Positions 1-13,009 of a DNA stretch of 64,000 nucleotides are shown in pieces. The stretch covers positions 25,021,666 through 25,085,665 of the forward strand of contig OX485807.1 of NCBI GenBank assembly GCA_950295325.1. Reading direction: 5' to 3'. A program made the position numbers and the translations under genes. The first letter of the stretch is position 1; each line of letters starts with the position of its first letter. The notes beneath the pieces were generated by a model that saw nothing but the letters and a program-made list of their open reading frames with translations, did not search any database and was not told the origin of the DNA. This DNA comes from Polytrichum commune. Its lineage: Eukaryota > Streptophyta > Polytrichopsida > Polytrichales > Polytrichaceae.

Positions 1-675
1 TTGTCAAAACCCTAAACCGGTGGTGCTTGACATGCGCTTTGGAAGTTGAATGAAAATAGTTAGGTTGTAACCATGTGCAAGATCACTTGTCTATGGCATT
101 TGGATCCACTACTTGCATTCGGGCCCCAAAGCACATGCCACGTGCAATTGAGAATTTCCAAAATCTACCATTGTAATAGATGTGCAAAAACACTATTTAG
201 TCACACATGTTGCGCACTCTAAAACTCAAATATGTGATACTACCTAGTGAGAGTTGGTGGTTACGTACTAGCCCCAATGCATGAGTGTTGTTTTTGTTTT
301 ATTATTGTTATTGTTATTGTTATTGTTTTGTGTGTGTGAGAGAGAGATTCAGTCCACATTTTGCATGTGGCTCCTAATCTAAACCTCACAAAGTTGCAAC
401 GTTCTTTCCACAAACTCGCCTCACCTATTGCGGGACGTATGTAAGTCAATTGATTAGAAGAACTTAGTAAGCGGTGGCTTAGTAATGCACACGTTTTCAT
501 TTCTTTAAATGTTCCAAAAATGAGAGAAGAGCATATGAGTTAGTAGGTATTCCGAAAATTCCATTGTTGTTGTAAGGTGCCACCCACACCACTTAGCTAG
601 GAGAACTATCTAACACATGAATTAACTAATATGTTAGCTAATCAACTTCATTATCACAATGCTCGCACCACCTAA
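1..675. other. Intergenic DNA, no gene recognised
   Basis: AT-rich sequence with short TTATTG runs near 300-325. No reading frame has recognisable protein character. Confidence 0.6.
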
Positions 676-1073
676 GTATGATATTTAGTGTCACCAAGTC
701 TCATTGTCTTGCTCAATGCTGATTGTAAACCCAAAGGTATAGTGTCACCAACACTAAATGTTAACCCAAAATTATTTGTCATTCCGTGTAATTTATTATT
801 ATTATGATTTTAATAAATTAAATGGGGGGGGGGGGTATTAGATTTACAGTGTTGCAAATACTGTCACTTACCAAGTGATCTTTCATCCAAATTTCAATTA
901 CCCATGACAATATTTCATCACAAGTTGCTGACAAGAGAAGGCAGGGGTTTGACCAATGGATGAACTCATCTGTCATCCATGACAACATTTGTTCACTTAT
1001 TCGTAAGAAGTGTCATTTGAAAAGTCACCATAGTGACATCAAATACCATATGACACTAAACATCATATTTAGT
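676..1073. mobile_element. CACTA-ended MITE-like element, copy 1
   Basis: About 400 bp bounded by imperfect terminal inverted repeats: TATGATATTTAGTGTCA at about 677-693, and its reverse complement inside GACACTAAACATCATATT near 1051-1068, with an outer TAGTG at 1069-1073. It is non-coding. An inverted, diverged copy lies at 33,512-33,880, and shared interior blocks such as the 'catgacaatatttcatcacaa' stretch match between the two. The CACTA/TAGTG ends suggest a non-autonomous CACTA derivative. The left end here has lost the outer CACTA and no clear target duplication is visible. Confidence 0.55.
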
Positions 1074-4000
1074 GTAGCTAACCTACAAGTGAGAATTGGT
1101 TAACCAATGGGTAACTAATCAATCTTACAACCACACTGTCCGATTAGGACTAACCAAAGGTTAAGCAATTTTAGTTTTTTTAGTTGTAGTTTTGGTTTTC
1201 TAGTTTTAAATTATTATTATTATTATTATTATTTTGTTTTTGTTGTTGTTGTTGTCGTCACAAATTGAAATTCTAATTACAAAGAAGGAACCAAAATACA
1301 ACTACCTTGCAAGGATCAACACAAATTGAGGGGAGATCAAGAAATAATGCCCATATGGGGGTTAAGCAATTTCAGAGTTGGATTTATGTTGAATGTCTAA
1401 AAATTTCACTTGCCCTGTTCAAGTTTTGAACATGACACGAACTATGAATATTTTGAGATTTGTGACCCACACCACACGTGCTTCATCCTAATTTGAATGT
1501 GAGAATTATGTTTTTTCTTTTGAATTTAAATGAAAATATTTGTCTAATTCTTGAAAAGAAAAGAATTAGGTTTTTTGAAAAATAAATCATCAAAATTTGA
1601 GATACATGTTCATTCTGAATCCCTTAAGAAACAATGTGGTCCACCACTTACTCAAAGAGAGAAGAGATGGGGAGAATGAGAGGCAGTCATTCAAGAATTT
1701 TTTTTGACTAATAATTGGTATAGTTGAGAATACGGGGGCACATACGAGTTAAGTATTCTAGTGTCTTAAATTCTATTTGAACTTAATTAGGCGGTGCGGG
1801 TGTGAGATTGAGTAAGGAGTTACACTAGTAGTAGTATTAGTTGCATACACCTACCTTTAACATAACCTTACTCAACAATGTCAGGGTCTTCATACACCAC
1901 TAGGCCAACATTGTGGCGTGCAAGATGATGTGATTACAATCCTAGGATTCCGTGGCCCACCCAATTGAAGGGAAGGTATATGTGGTGACTAATGTGAGGA
2001 ACCTTTCAAGAGCTTTCTGAATGCTTTTCAGTTGCTACTAGGACGCAGTGTTGTTATCAATCACAATGCAAGACCTATTAGTATACAGTCCCCCAAGTAC
2101 CGAGCTCACTTCCAACAATGTTTCAAGAAAGGAAATGTGCACACGCTTGCTTGGACGACCGCTTCACATATGAACCCCCCATGTCCTTCCCAAAATTGAG
2201 GTTCCAAGCCCGCCAAGCCACTTGCAAGGCGAAGTGAGGGCCATAAGCTTTGGGTGGGGCATACTACGCGGCTTCACTAGCTTAGCTTCATTCATTGATC
2301 CATTCTTTCTTTCTTTCTTTCTTTCCACCACATTTCCACAACAAATAGCCTTTTTTCTGAAACCTAGGGTGTGGGACAAGCCCACATTGGCCTTTGTACG
2401 CAAGGTCGGGAAGCCCGGTACCCAAAATGAAAAATGTATACATAGAGGACAAGGTACCAATGTTTTGTGTGCAAGGTAGGCAATAAACCCTATTATGTAT
2501 CAAGGGGACTATTGAACAAAAGAATATGCACAACCTCGGATGCGAGGTTGGTGATGTGATGTGGTGGGGAAAACGTAAGTGTTTTACTTATGTGAAACTA
2601 AAGGTGAGGTAGGCTAAGGCCACGGATTTTGACAAATTTTCAAAGAGTATATGTGTGTGTGTGATGTTTCTTATGTGATTATGTAAGTGTGTCTAAAATG
2701 GTTAGTGTTGAGCGAGTCTCGAGTGTTGTCTTTTTGGGTATGCAACCAATGGGCCGTCGTCGTAGTCTTATGATTATATTGGAAGTGTGTTTGCTTTAGG
2801 ACTTTGGAGGGTACATTGAACCATTTTGTGCCTGAAAGTAGATGTCTAAGGAAGCCGCATCTGCCTTACTTACATGACCCCTCAATTCTTGTCCAATTCC
2901 TATGTGGTGTGTTATTATTGTTATTATTATCATCCTTTGTTTGTGCATTTTATGGTTGCTGGACTTGGAAAGGGTGGAGTATGAGTTGAATTGACTCTTG
3001 AATAAATCATAACCTAAAACGTCGACTTAGTATTGACAACGGTCACTGAGATTTTGAGATGCAAGTCAAACAAGTGTTTTCTACAAACTTAAGTTGATCT
3101 TTGGGTTCGAGGGTTGCTATGAGCGATCCATAAAAGATTTGGGCTTGAATGTCACCAGGTGAAAGGGTTTCCCACAATTGGGTAAATCACATGTCCAAAT
3201 AATTGGAGTGAGCAATGTCGAAAAAGGCAAGATTCCACAACGATCTACCATGGGGGAGGGTGAAAACGCAAAGGAAACATTACATAGTTCACGGAGTTCT
3301 GTTTTTTTCTTAATCCAAAACAAATATCAGTTTAGTACAGTATAGCAAGATTCAATTGAAATGACATAACAACAAAAACTTGAGAAGGACGAGTTTCAAT
3401 TACACCCCCCCTCTACCATTGGTAGAAAAGAAAAGAAAAGAAAAGACGAAAACCAATGTCAGGCAATCCAACGTGAATTTGAGCCTGTTGGCCCTACCCT
3501 GCTCAAGAATCCCCTTGGTGCAAGGTGGGGTTTACTGCCCACCTCGCGGTGGGTGGGCTCTTGTTTGTAAAAACACACATAAATAGAAAGATAAAAAAGA
3601 AACAAAACACAACACTTTGATATCCACTTACTATGTGGGGGAGGAGGGGGGGGGGGGAGCACTACAATAGTTCTTGTTTACTATCGAGTTTTCTCTTACG
3701 AAGTACTAGGTATGTGAGCTATTTGATAACTATTTGGTGGATGGTTTTCATTGTTGTTTTGTGTTTGATTTATGAGCGAGGTGGGGATATGCAGTAGGTT
3801 CCGAAGGAGTGAGTTATATGCTTCTTGTGTGAATGGCTTCCCTTACTACCCATTGGTAGCATGGTGTGATGAAACCCAATCCATTGTCGGGAGAGCCTTT
3901 CAATGCCACCCACGCTTACAATACACAATCAATATATATACACATATTCATACTCAGCATGTCCATGGAGTAGCCAATTTGCCGGATCGTTAGCCTCATG

Positions 4001-5392
4001 TGGCCCAAATTCATGGCCTAGCACGAATATTCAATTATTCACATATTCACAATTTGTGGCAGAAATCGAACTACACCACACCACACCACACACGATTACG
4101 CTTTAGCAACACACTATTTCTTTCTCCCATGCATCACTATTTCTTTCTCCGGTTTCGCTTGTGGATCGTCAGCATGAGCTGGGCGTTGAATTGCGACGTG
4201 GGAAGCATCTTCACCCCAAGTCACCACACTCCACCCTTGGGTAGAGTTGAGCCACCTATTCCTTAAGGACGACCCCGTGAGGAATCTATAGGGTGCCATA
4301 CTTTCAATGAGGAAGAGGGGACTGGTTTTGGTAATTTTCCTTTCGTGGGTGGTTAAAAAGAAGGTGCCATGTTTCGTAGTTTATAAGGGTTGGTTTCCAT
4401 GTAGGTCATATTCTAGTGGAAACGTAGATTCCACCTGGTGGCGTCTACGGTTTCGCTAGAATGTGATGGGCGAGCGGCATGTGTGGGAACTAGTCTTGAG
4501 TCTCCAACCCTGGTTATGATGTCCCGAGGGAAGTGACTGTGGCATGACACATGTGTCCCGGTTCTGAGTGCTAAAGTGAGGAGGGATTCGGCGTGAAATG
4601 AGCGGTTATGGTGAACCCTAGACACTGGTAATGTGTTCGGGTCAACTTTTGGATTATAAAATTCATAGTAGTTTCAATTTAAGGAATGAAATTACCGAAA
4701 TACTAATTTCTTAAGTGATCGGTTATGGGCACCTCTACTTTATGTGTCCATATGTATTCTGGGGCACTTCCAACTTCACTTTGAAGAAGAAGAAGAAGAA
4801 GAACAACAACAACAACGATGGTGGGATTAGAAACTGACATTTAAGTATATTTAGACGGACCAACCACTTGTCCAAAAGTAATAAGGGATGTGCACTTGTG
4901 GGGACAAAAAACAACAAATGGCGATAGCAAAAGCAACAACATAACGACCACAACTTTGGATGTTTGTATTTCATGTTCGCCAACCACCACATTTGTGCAG
5001 TTTTGCGATCTAATGTACATCATGGTGGCGGTTGGAATCGTCCAAAATTCGATGCATAAATCCCAAATGTACTTAAAACGCTAGTCCAGAGTGGGAAACC
5101 AACCTCTCGACTTGTTACCACTTGCGAACCATGGAATTCGTCATTTCAAAATTTCAAAATTGGAGCCGAGGTGCAAAAGTTATCAACGATCAAAGTGAAA
5201 AGATTCTCGTGTTCTTAAAGTGACCGCATCAGTCCTTCCGAGTACACACCCAAATTTGGTGTTAAAATTGTTGAACCTAGAATGGTGTCCATAAAAGCAA
5301 GCGTGTCACCCAATCTCATCGTAACACGTGTCCATTCTCAACTCACATACAACCTCGCCATGGACCACTCAAACAAACCGCAGGCTAGGACT

Positions 5393-5426
<34 letters not shown>

Positions 5427-6560
5427 AGGCCCACATATATACATATATACACACTACACACCTTACACTACATAAATTGTACCATAGTATAGAAACACTA
5501 ACCTACATCTATTGAACCAACTTACCCTCCTCTGGGAAGACTGTGCCCCCTTGTGGCTCATGATGGGGGGTGGACCCAATTAGGCTCAAACTTTCATCCA
5601 AAATCCTCATTGGACACAAGGAAAGTGGCCACATGGCACTCCCAACACAAAGTGGGAAAAGCAGAGGACTGAAAGCGCAAAGTCCACATGGGAACCTACT
5701 CCGTGGGCCCCACGGAGAGGTGACAACACACTCCAAGAGAGTCCCAAAAGTTACACCAAAAGGAAGGGGTCGTGGGGCCCACCCAACCCAAAGGTACCAT
5801 AACCATACCCCATAGTTAACTTCTTATTAGAGGCCTACGGTATTACCCCCCCACCCCCCCACCATCTAGGTGCCTTGTTTGTTATACAACCTCAAGGACG
5901 ACTGAATGGGAATAGGAGACTAGGAGCCTCGTGGGCCCCACCTCCCCCTCCCCCCCCCAACTGAGGGAATGCTCATACCTAGGCTACTCATTGAGGCCTG
6001 CTTATGTATAATAAGTCACACGTCCCCTTGGCCCATTCCATGTAAGGAAATCGAAGGTGGCATATGCGCACCCCATAAGGGTATGTGGGTTGTTATTTTA
6101 GTTTGTTTTTCGTGCTCTCCAAATTCATTTGTTACACAAGGAAGCTCGTGTCACAATAGCAGATCTACGATGAACACACGGGCGAAAACTGGATTGAAAT
6201 CGGGCCTCCCCTTAATTTCATTATGGTTATTGGAAGTGCGTGTCCGTCGATTTCTTCACATGGGTCCCTTCCCAATGGTGTTCACTGTTGAGTGTAGAGT
6301 AGTTATTGATATTTGAAGACGTAGTCCAATCTCTTTCAAACATGTGTCTTCATGATGTTCGCTCTTTGGTCCTCACCTGAGCATATATGAATCGAATATG
6401 GGGGTCGGGCTCATGAAATGGGCCACTGGAAAACCCGACTACCATAAGCAACCCCTAAAGGCCGACGTATGCCTTCAATTTCAAATCTCATCCTCAACGT
6501 TGATAAATGACGAGCCTCTCTTTCATCTCACAAAAGAGTGCCTTGAACCCACACACACAC

Positions 6561-6601
<41 letters not shown>

Positions 6602-6829
6602 AGCCCATAGGCTACTTGTTGTTTATTTTCTTGTTCATTGGACATCAAAATCACTTCAAAGATCGTGATAGTTAGTCTAGTTGGGGCAAATTTGTGATGC
6701 ATTAATCATGTCAAACATCATAATATTGTGTAACATGGGTTAGTGTCAAACATCGCACATACACACATACGTTGGTAACATGGATGGATGAGAATGACGC
6801 TCACATCCACCAACTTCCATTCCCCCCCC
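1074..6829. other. Intergenic region with microsatellites
   Basis: No gene recognised. The short open frames lack domain features, and many consist of microsatellite translation. Visible simple repeats are (TTA)n near 1210, a CTTT run at 2305-2325, poly-G near 3645, CA then TA dinucleotides at 5395-5427, CA/TA/GA dinucleotides at 6550-6601, and an oligo-pyrimidine CCCCT run near 6825-6860. Confidence 0.6.
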
Positions 6830-7870
6830 CCTTCCCTTTCCCCTCCCCTCCCCTCCCCTCTTGCCTTATTCCACGAATGGCACGAATCCTGGTCCCTACT
6901 TACGTCTCGCCCCCGCTTGCTCGCTCGCTAGGCTAGGCTAGGCTAGCTTAGCTTAGCGTAGCCTAGCTAGGTCCCTATTGATAAACACTCCAAGGATGAA
7001 GACGTAGCGGGGCCCACCGGATGGGGTCTTCGTACCTAGTACCTACTCATTGGGGTCTACTACGTAGTGGTGGTGGACCCCACACACCCGAATTCCTTGA
7101 GTCATTCTTCCAGCCCTTCCCTTTTCTTCCATTCCCTTGCACACTAATAAAGCTGTGGTGCGAGGCTCTCGACTTATTGCTCTGCCACCTTCTCTTCCCT
7201 GCACCCGCTTCTCAGTCTGCGAGTCTCAGTGTTGTTAGGGTTCCTGCAAAGAGTCAGTTGTGGGATACAAAGAGAGAGAGAGAGAGAGAAAGAAAGAAAG
7301 AGAAGAGTGTTTCAGATTATCAAATTCTGGACTCGGACTTTTTCAGGGGTTAACATAAGAAGAAGAAGAAGAAGAAGACGAGGTTTGATCATTTGGAGTT
7401 GAGAGAGGTTTGGTTCGGAGGAGTGTGTGTATGTTGTCTGCTGCACACGTTCGGAGAGTTTTGGTTGCGTGAATGAGGTTGAGGTTAAGTGGAAGATGTG
7501 TTTGGGGCGAGTTTTTGTGTACAAAAGAACACCCGTGTGAGCCTGTGGGCCGTAAGAGAGCGAGAGAGAGTGAAGAGTGAGGAGTGGAGAGTGGAGTGAG
7601 TGATCTTGGAAGATCGGAAAAGGGATCAGAGATCATTATCAGGTTGGCAGGCATTGGGAGCATTCTTCAACCGGGTTTGGTTTGAGAGAGAGAGAGAGAG
7701 AGGAGTGGATGCGAAGCTTTTCTCTGATGCATTGGAAGAGGACACTTTGTGAATCCTTGTGAATCCTGCTGCTGCAGTACTACTATACTTATGCGATCAC
7801 CGCAGTAATCCGGATTGAGCGAGTAAAATTTTGAAGAGTGGCCATTGACGGATTCAGCATAGTCGGCAGG
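6830..7870 (+). promoter_or_regulatory. Probable promoter and 5' leader of the DUF506 gene
   Basis: This segment lies directly upstream of the DUF506 start codon. It carries a pyrimidine patch (repeated CCCCT near 6840-6860), a CTAGG/CTTAG tandem tract (6925-6970), and long GA, GAAA and GAA purine runs (7271-7300, 7360-7380, 7685-7702) of the kind common in plant 5' leaders. Several ATG triplets occur between about 7430 and 7870, so small upstream ORFs are possible. The transcription start cannot be fixed from sequence. Confidence 0.4.
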
Positions 7871-9470
7871 ATGCCAGGACTCCGGAACCATCAGGCAGGG
7901 ATGATGATGAGTAGTGGTACTAGTCCATATAACACCATGACCACCACCACCGCACCCTACTACATTGACATGCACCATGTGCAGTCATCTGCACAACATC
8001 ATCATCATCAGCAGCAGCAGTCGTATAACGAGCACGAGAATCTGAGCCACTTCAAACGGCCCAGCAGTCGGAAGCAGTCCATCCCTCGCCCCGCCCCACA
8101 GTGGTTGCAGCTGGGGAAGGAGGATATGCGTTACAATTCACTCCGAACCTCGCAGTGGAGCGATGTTGTTGCACCCCAAGTCTCATGCCATGGCGGTGGT
8201 GGTAGCATCATGAACAACGACAGTGATGACTTGCAAGCCCTGGTGCATGATTTCATCGAGAATGATTGCGAGTACATGGATGGCTCGGATGCCGACTTCG
8301 CTTCCCCTCCCATGAAGCTTACAGACCATTTGCAGGTAATAACGCACAACAGCTTTCTTGGAGTATGATCATTGATGATGGATGATGGATGATATTTTGA
8401 TAGCTTGGATGGATGATCGGTGTTTAGGAAACTTGTGACGATGAGGAGGCATATGATATGATACAAAGAATGGTGGACATGTTGTTGTTGTTGTTGTTGT
8501 TGACATCCGGTTTTGTGTGTCTGCGTGCAGATGCTCACCACACCTTCCAGCTGCTTCGAACGGGAGGTTCTTACGGATGTGAGGGTCCTCCTGCTCACTA
8601 ACAATGAGACCACCGACCTAATGTGCGATGCGGGCGATTCCGAATGCAAAGGTGGATGCACCAAGCGTTTCTTGGTGAAGCATCTCAAGGTCGCTGGCTA
8701 CAGCGCCTCCATTTGCCAATCTAAATGGCTCACCACTGTCGGAGTCCCTGGAGGTGCATTTCTCAACACCTCTGTAGTTTGTGAACTACAGTGATCATCT
8801 TGACAGAAATAATTTGAGAGTAAGAGTTCGAGAGATGCTTTTTGCCAACCTCTTTTGTTAAGGTAGGAAATTGGATATGAGGAAGATTGGTTTGGTTATT
8901 GAGGACTGATGATTCAAGCCATGGTTGTGTATTCCAGGGGAGTACGAATACATCGATGTGGTGTTCAACGGAGACCATCCAGATCGCCTCATAGTGGACA
9001 TTGACTTCCAAGCACAGTTTCAGATTGCAAGGCCTACTCAGCAATACAAGGCAGCTCTGAAGACGCTGCCGACCATCTTTGTGGGAACGGCATCGAGGCT
9101 GGAGCAGATCCTGAAGCTAATGTCGGAGGCGGGGAAGCTATCCTTGGTGCAGAACAACATGCATCTGCCTCCATGGCGAACTCTGGAGTACATGAGTGCC
9201 AAATGGTTGTCTCCTAATTTTGAAAGGAAGAGTACGAATGCTGTTTCAAGCTCATCAACCCCATTCAACGGCCCCTGCAGCCTTCACTGGCGATCAAATA
9301 TGAAGACATCAACTCCAACACTCGAATTAGCAAAGCCATGCGGTGATCTACTTCGATGCATCAAGGTTTCTCTTCTTGCAGAAGTGTCCGGTTCCGCAGG
9401 GTTAATGATGGCGAATCTCCCTCGAGGGCGAAGCTCTCGTTCCAATCTACTCCTTCGACCGTACATCTAA
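7871..9470 (+). CDS. DUF506 / PDDEXK_6-like plant protein, three exons
   Basis: Exons: 7871-8335, 8531-8753, 8938-9470. Introns start GT and end CAG, in phases 0 and 1. The product is 406 residues. It belongs to the plant DUF506 family (PDDEXK-nuclease-like fold), whose Arabidopsis members include a repressor of root-hair growth; catalysis has not been shown. Visible family blocks: an acidic N-terminal VHDFIEND near residue 125; CFEREVLTDVR after the first junction; KRFLVKHLKVAGYSASIC; GGEYEYIDVV across the second junction; RLIVDIDFQAQFQIARPT; LPPWRTLEYMSAKWLSP. The N terminus is His/Gln rich. ATG 7871 was chosen because the frame upstream opens only with a GTG. The last 65 residues are Ser/Thr/Arg rich and not recognised, so the C terminus is less certain than the core. 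No other gene is adjacent. Confidence 0.9.
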
Positions 9471-10235
9471 ACCTTCTACTTCTCTACATCCACATAACCG
9501 AAGAGAAAGATTGTTCCAGGTGCAATTTTTTGGTGACTGAAGAAGCATCATCTCCCATGGTGGATCAAAAACCTTGCGAGAAAGAGCTGAGAGAGTCGTT
9601 TTTACTTCTTCTGGAAACCTACTTTTGACCTAAAAGTGTTCATATAGAGACGTTTGGTGGCCATCAAACTGTTTGGAGCCATCCAATGCGATGCGATGCG
9701 ATGCGAGGTGATGCGGTCACGCGGCAACGAAGAAGTTTGCTAGCCTAGCCTCTCCTGCTGCGTATACTGAGAATTTTGTATGTCGACAAACACAACAAAC
9801 TGCCTGCCGGAAACAACATACTTGTACCAAAACTTACAGCAATCCACGGCGACTTTACCCTTACCCTTTGTCACACTCTGCAGGCGTTTCTATGAAAACA
9901 AAAGCATGCTATGCCTTGCTAGATGATGATGATGTTGCAGAGAGGTTAGATAGAACGATAGGAACGATAGAACGATACTTTGGTTTTTACCCAACCCACG
10001 GCTGGACAGCAACTGTATTGAGTCCCTTTTTTATTGAGAGTTTGCGGTGATCTTCACCTCCACATGTGAGACTTTGTTCAAACCTTACGTTGCAGAGTGA
10101 CAGCTCTTAGATCACCTTCCACTTTTCTGAATAGGAAACCACACTTACACTACGTCATGTACAGACAGTACATTTCCGAGGACCCCAAACTCCTTGTCAA
10201 GAAATTCTTCACATATTTTGTCATCAATCAATAAA
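9471..10235 (+). other. Probable 3' UTR of the DUF506 gene
   Basis: Non-coding DNA after the TAA stop, with a short GATGC repeat at 9685-9712. AATAAA at 10230-10235 is a plausible polyadenylation signal; the true end is not determinable here. Confidence 0.35.
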
Positions 10236-11957
10236 ACCTGGTGCCATCAACAAAGTTTGGCTCCAAAGACCTCCGGTTTGTCCATCCTCTTTCTCCTCGG
10301 GTATGAGTCTGTTAGTAGCTTCATATGTAGCACATATACATATCCAAATCTTACTGTAGTCTACCTACGGTTTGTATTCATATACATATATACATATCCC
10401 TCCTGTATAAGTTACCCCATTCAAAGATCTGCATTCTTATGAGCATTTTGATGAGATTTTGGCTCCTGTTGTCTCTTAAGACTTGAAATATTTTCTTTGC
10501 TGATTTCCAAAGTTTCTGTCAAGGCTCGAGAGTTGTCTTTGGATTGTGATTCTGGATTGTGATTCTGACAGATGGCTTTTACAGTCGGATTGGATTGGGA
10601 ATTGTGTCATCTGATCCTAAATCTTGAAATGCCAACACTGCTGCCTAGGTTACAAATCAAACAGATATATAAATTTGTGTACTTTGTTCACATGTGATGA
10701 ACTGGAGTTTGTATCATCGAGTTCACATGCGATGAGGGCAAATAGGCTTATGATGTTTTGGTTGAGGAACAAGGTCACATGATTCTGATGGGGACTGCCA
10801 CCATTAATTTGTTAGTGTAGAGAAACATAGCATCGATCACCCTTTATACTACATATAACTTCATGACGGCAATTGTAACCTAACAGTAGGTTCTGCATTT
10901 ATCATGACGTCTGTTGTCACATGATCTCTGCATTCAGGGCTGACAACACGGTGAAGGATGCCGCTTCCTACTTCACTCACTGTCACTTATAACATTTTTG
11001 TTATAATACATCTTCATGGGTGGTTGTTGTTACCTACTTTATATACTTAATTACTGTCTATGTCTGTATGTGTAGATTATATTGCTAGCTATTAAAACAG
11101 GTTCTCAATGACTTTAACCCCTATACGCATTTGGAGCCCAAACATACAGTATGTTGAAATTGTGATGTAATCATGCGACTTTTTGGTAGACAAGTGATAG
11201 CTTGTTGTCTTGCAAGGTTTTTCTGCTTTACATCTGGCCACAAAGTGACTTGGGAAGACTTTGATGAAGATTCCATATCATCCAGTATAAAGAGAACACA
11301 CAATTTGTATGAACATGCTAAAAGTGTCTAGGGATTATGTTATAAGCTCACTTTGTGAATGGAGTGGAATGGATAAGCATGTCTTGGCTTCGATACAAAA
11401 CATCATTTAGTCAAAGAAATTACGTGATCAAATCCATTGTGCTTAATCTAATGACTAGGCAATTCATTCTTGAGGCACTCCCATTCCCAATGCAAAGGAC
11501 GTAAGAGTTCATTTGTTCATATTTGTCAAGGACTACAAAACGGGTGAGAGGAGAGTGGAGAACGAGTTGCAATAGCAGTGAGACATCCATTGACTCTTGT
11601 CCATTATGGGACATAACTGATATGCTCACAGATGTAAACTATGGGTTATGGATGAAATGCCCTCTGCGTGGATTAAAAAAAGTACAAGAGAGTTGATGGA
11701 AATACCCTCCACTTGGATGAGTGATCTGTTATGGTATGTGACCACCTTCTATTATTCTTAAATTGAAAGCTTAGATGCCAATATATGGCAAGGCTTGTAT
11801 TTAAGAATGAAAACAAAAAGGGCATGTGTTATAATGGGATTGAACAATTGTTCAAAATGTATTAACCATTAATAGGCTTGATCATTAACACTTTTGGGAG
11901 GGTCATATATGTGATTATTTAAAGAGAAAGGAAAACTTCTCTGAGTTGGTCTTCTAT
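10236..11957. other. Intergenic, includes a dispersed repeat
   Basis: No gene recognised. The block around 11,155-11,215 (TTTTTGGTAGACAAGTGATA and following bases) matches 28,855-28,915 with scattered changes, so it is part of a dispersed repeat family. Confidence 0.5.
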
Positions 11958-12957
11958 AGTCCACCCTCGACATCTGTTCACAATTCGGAGCAAGGAAACT
12001 TATAACACTTATGTGGTGTTAACACTTTAACACTTCGGGGGTAGCATCGACACTTTGTAACACTTACATGAATAACACTTATGTGAATTTAGAATTTTAG
12101 AAATAACACTTATATAAATAAAAGATGAAAATACATAAGATATAAATGCCATCATACATCTAAATGTAATGGGAGAAACGAATCTATAGTGGTTTGATGA
12201 GATTCTTGTGCACACCAAGATCCCACTTCCTTTTGAAGTGTTTGAATGCTTTGAATGAAAGGTGTAACATCAATAGGTCTTTGTTCCATAAATTGTTTCA
12301 AGGTCACTAATGCACATTCAACATCCTTGAATCCTACTCCATCTACCACCACATCGCTAATTTGCACATTGTCAACTTCCTTCAATGGGTTCATTGTCAG
12401 TTGTATCACCTCCTCCATTAAGCGTACCTATAATTTCCTCCTTAGTAGGTATGTAGGGATTGTTTAGACCAAATTCCAATTCATAATTGATGAACTCATG
12501 TGCATTCATAGTGGGTCAACTTTCACTCTCTTTAGATACCAATGCCAGTTGTTCCAGTAAGGTAGTAATTTCTTCCAACTCTTTCGTTTCTATCGCTTCA
12601 TGAGCTTCTCTATCTCTCATGATTGCCTCCTCTACTTCCATATTGTCGTAAAAACCTCCCAAAATACATGTATGTTTCCACCAAATTCATGGTTGTTGAT
12701 GCAGTAACCCCAAGCAAATTGGGCTCCGAGAATTTTTCATTTAACCTACTATACATTTGAAAGTGATTGTGTGCATGATGTATGCATGCAACAATAAATT
12801 CATCCAAGTTAACACTTATTGAGGTGGATTCATTGAAGAGGGGAGTGTATTTTTCCCTAAATTCTCTTAACAGTTAACAGTCAACACTTACTAATGTATT
12901 TTGTAGAGGTTTCTTGGGCAGCGCAATCTTCCTTAACACTTATCGAGGGTGGACTCT
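11958..12957. mobile_element. 1-kb TIR element, copy 1
   Basis: Bounded by 13-bp perfect inverted repeats: AGTCCACCCTCGA at 11,958-11,970 and TCGAGGGTGGACT at 12,945-12,957. The interior contains many copies of TAACACTT. Two short - strand frames (12,152-12,418 and 12,610-12,807) have no recognisable domain. The interior aligns in order with 37,417-37,747 and 43,350-43,763, which are parts of a second copy split by insertions. No target duplication is evident, so the superfamily is not assigned. Confidence 0.65.
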
Positions 12958-13009
12958 GTGTAGCTTTTGCATCTCCACTTTGATGATGCTAATGCTTTGA
13001 ACAGCGATC

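Noticed and set aside
5969-6316. 115-residue + strand frame
   Set aside because: No homology recognised, no plausible gene context; length not exceptional for this composition.
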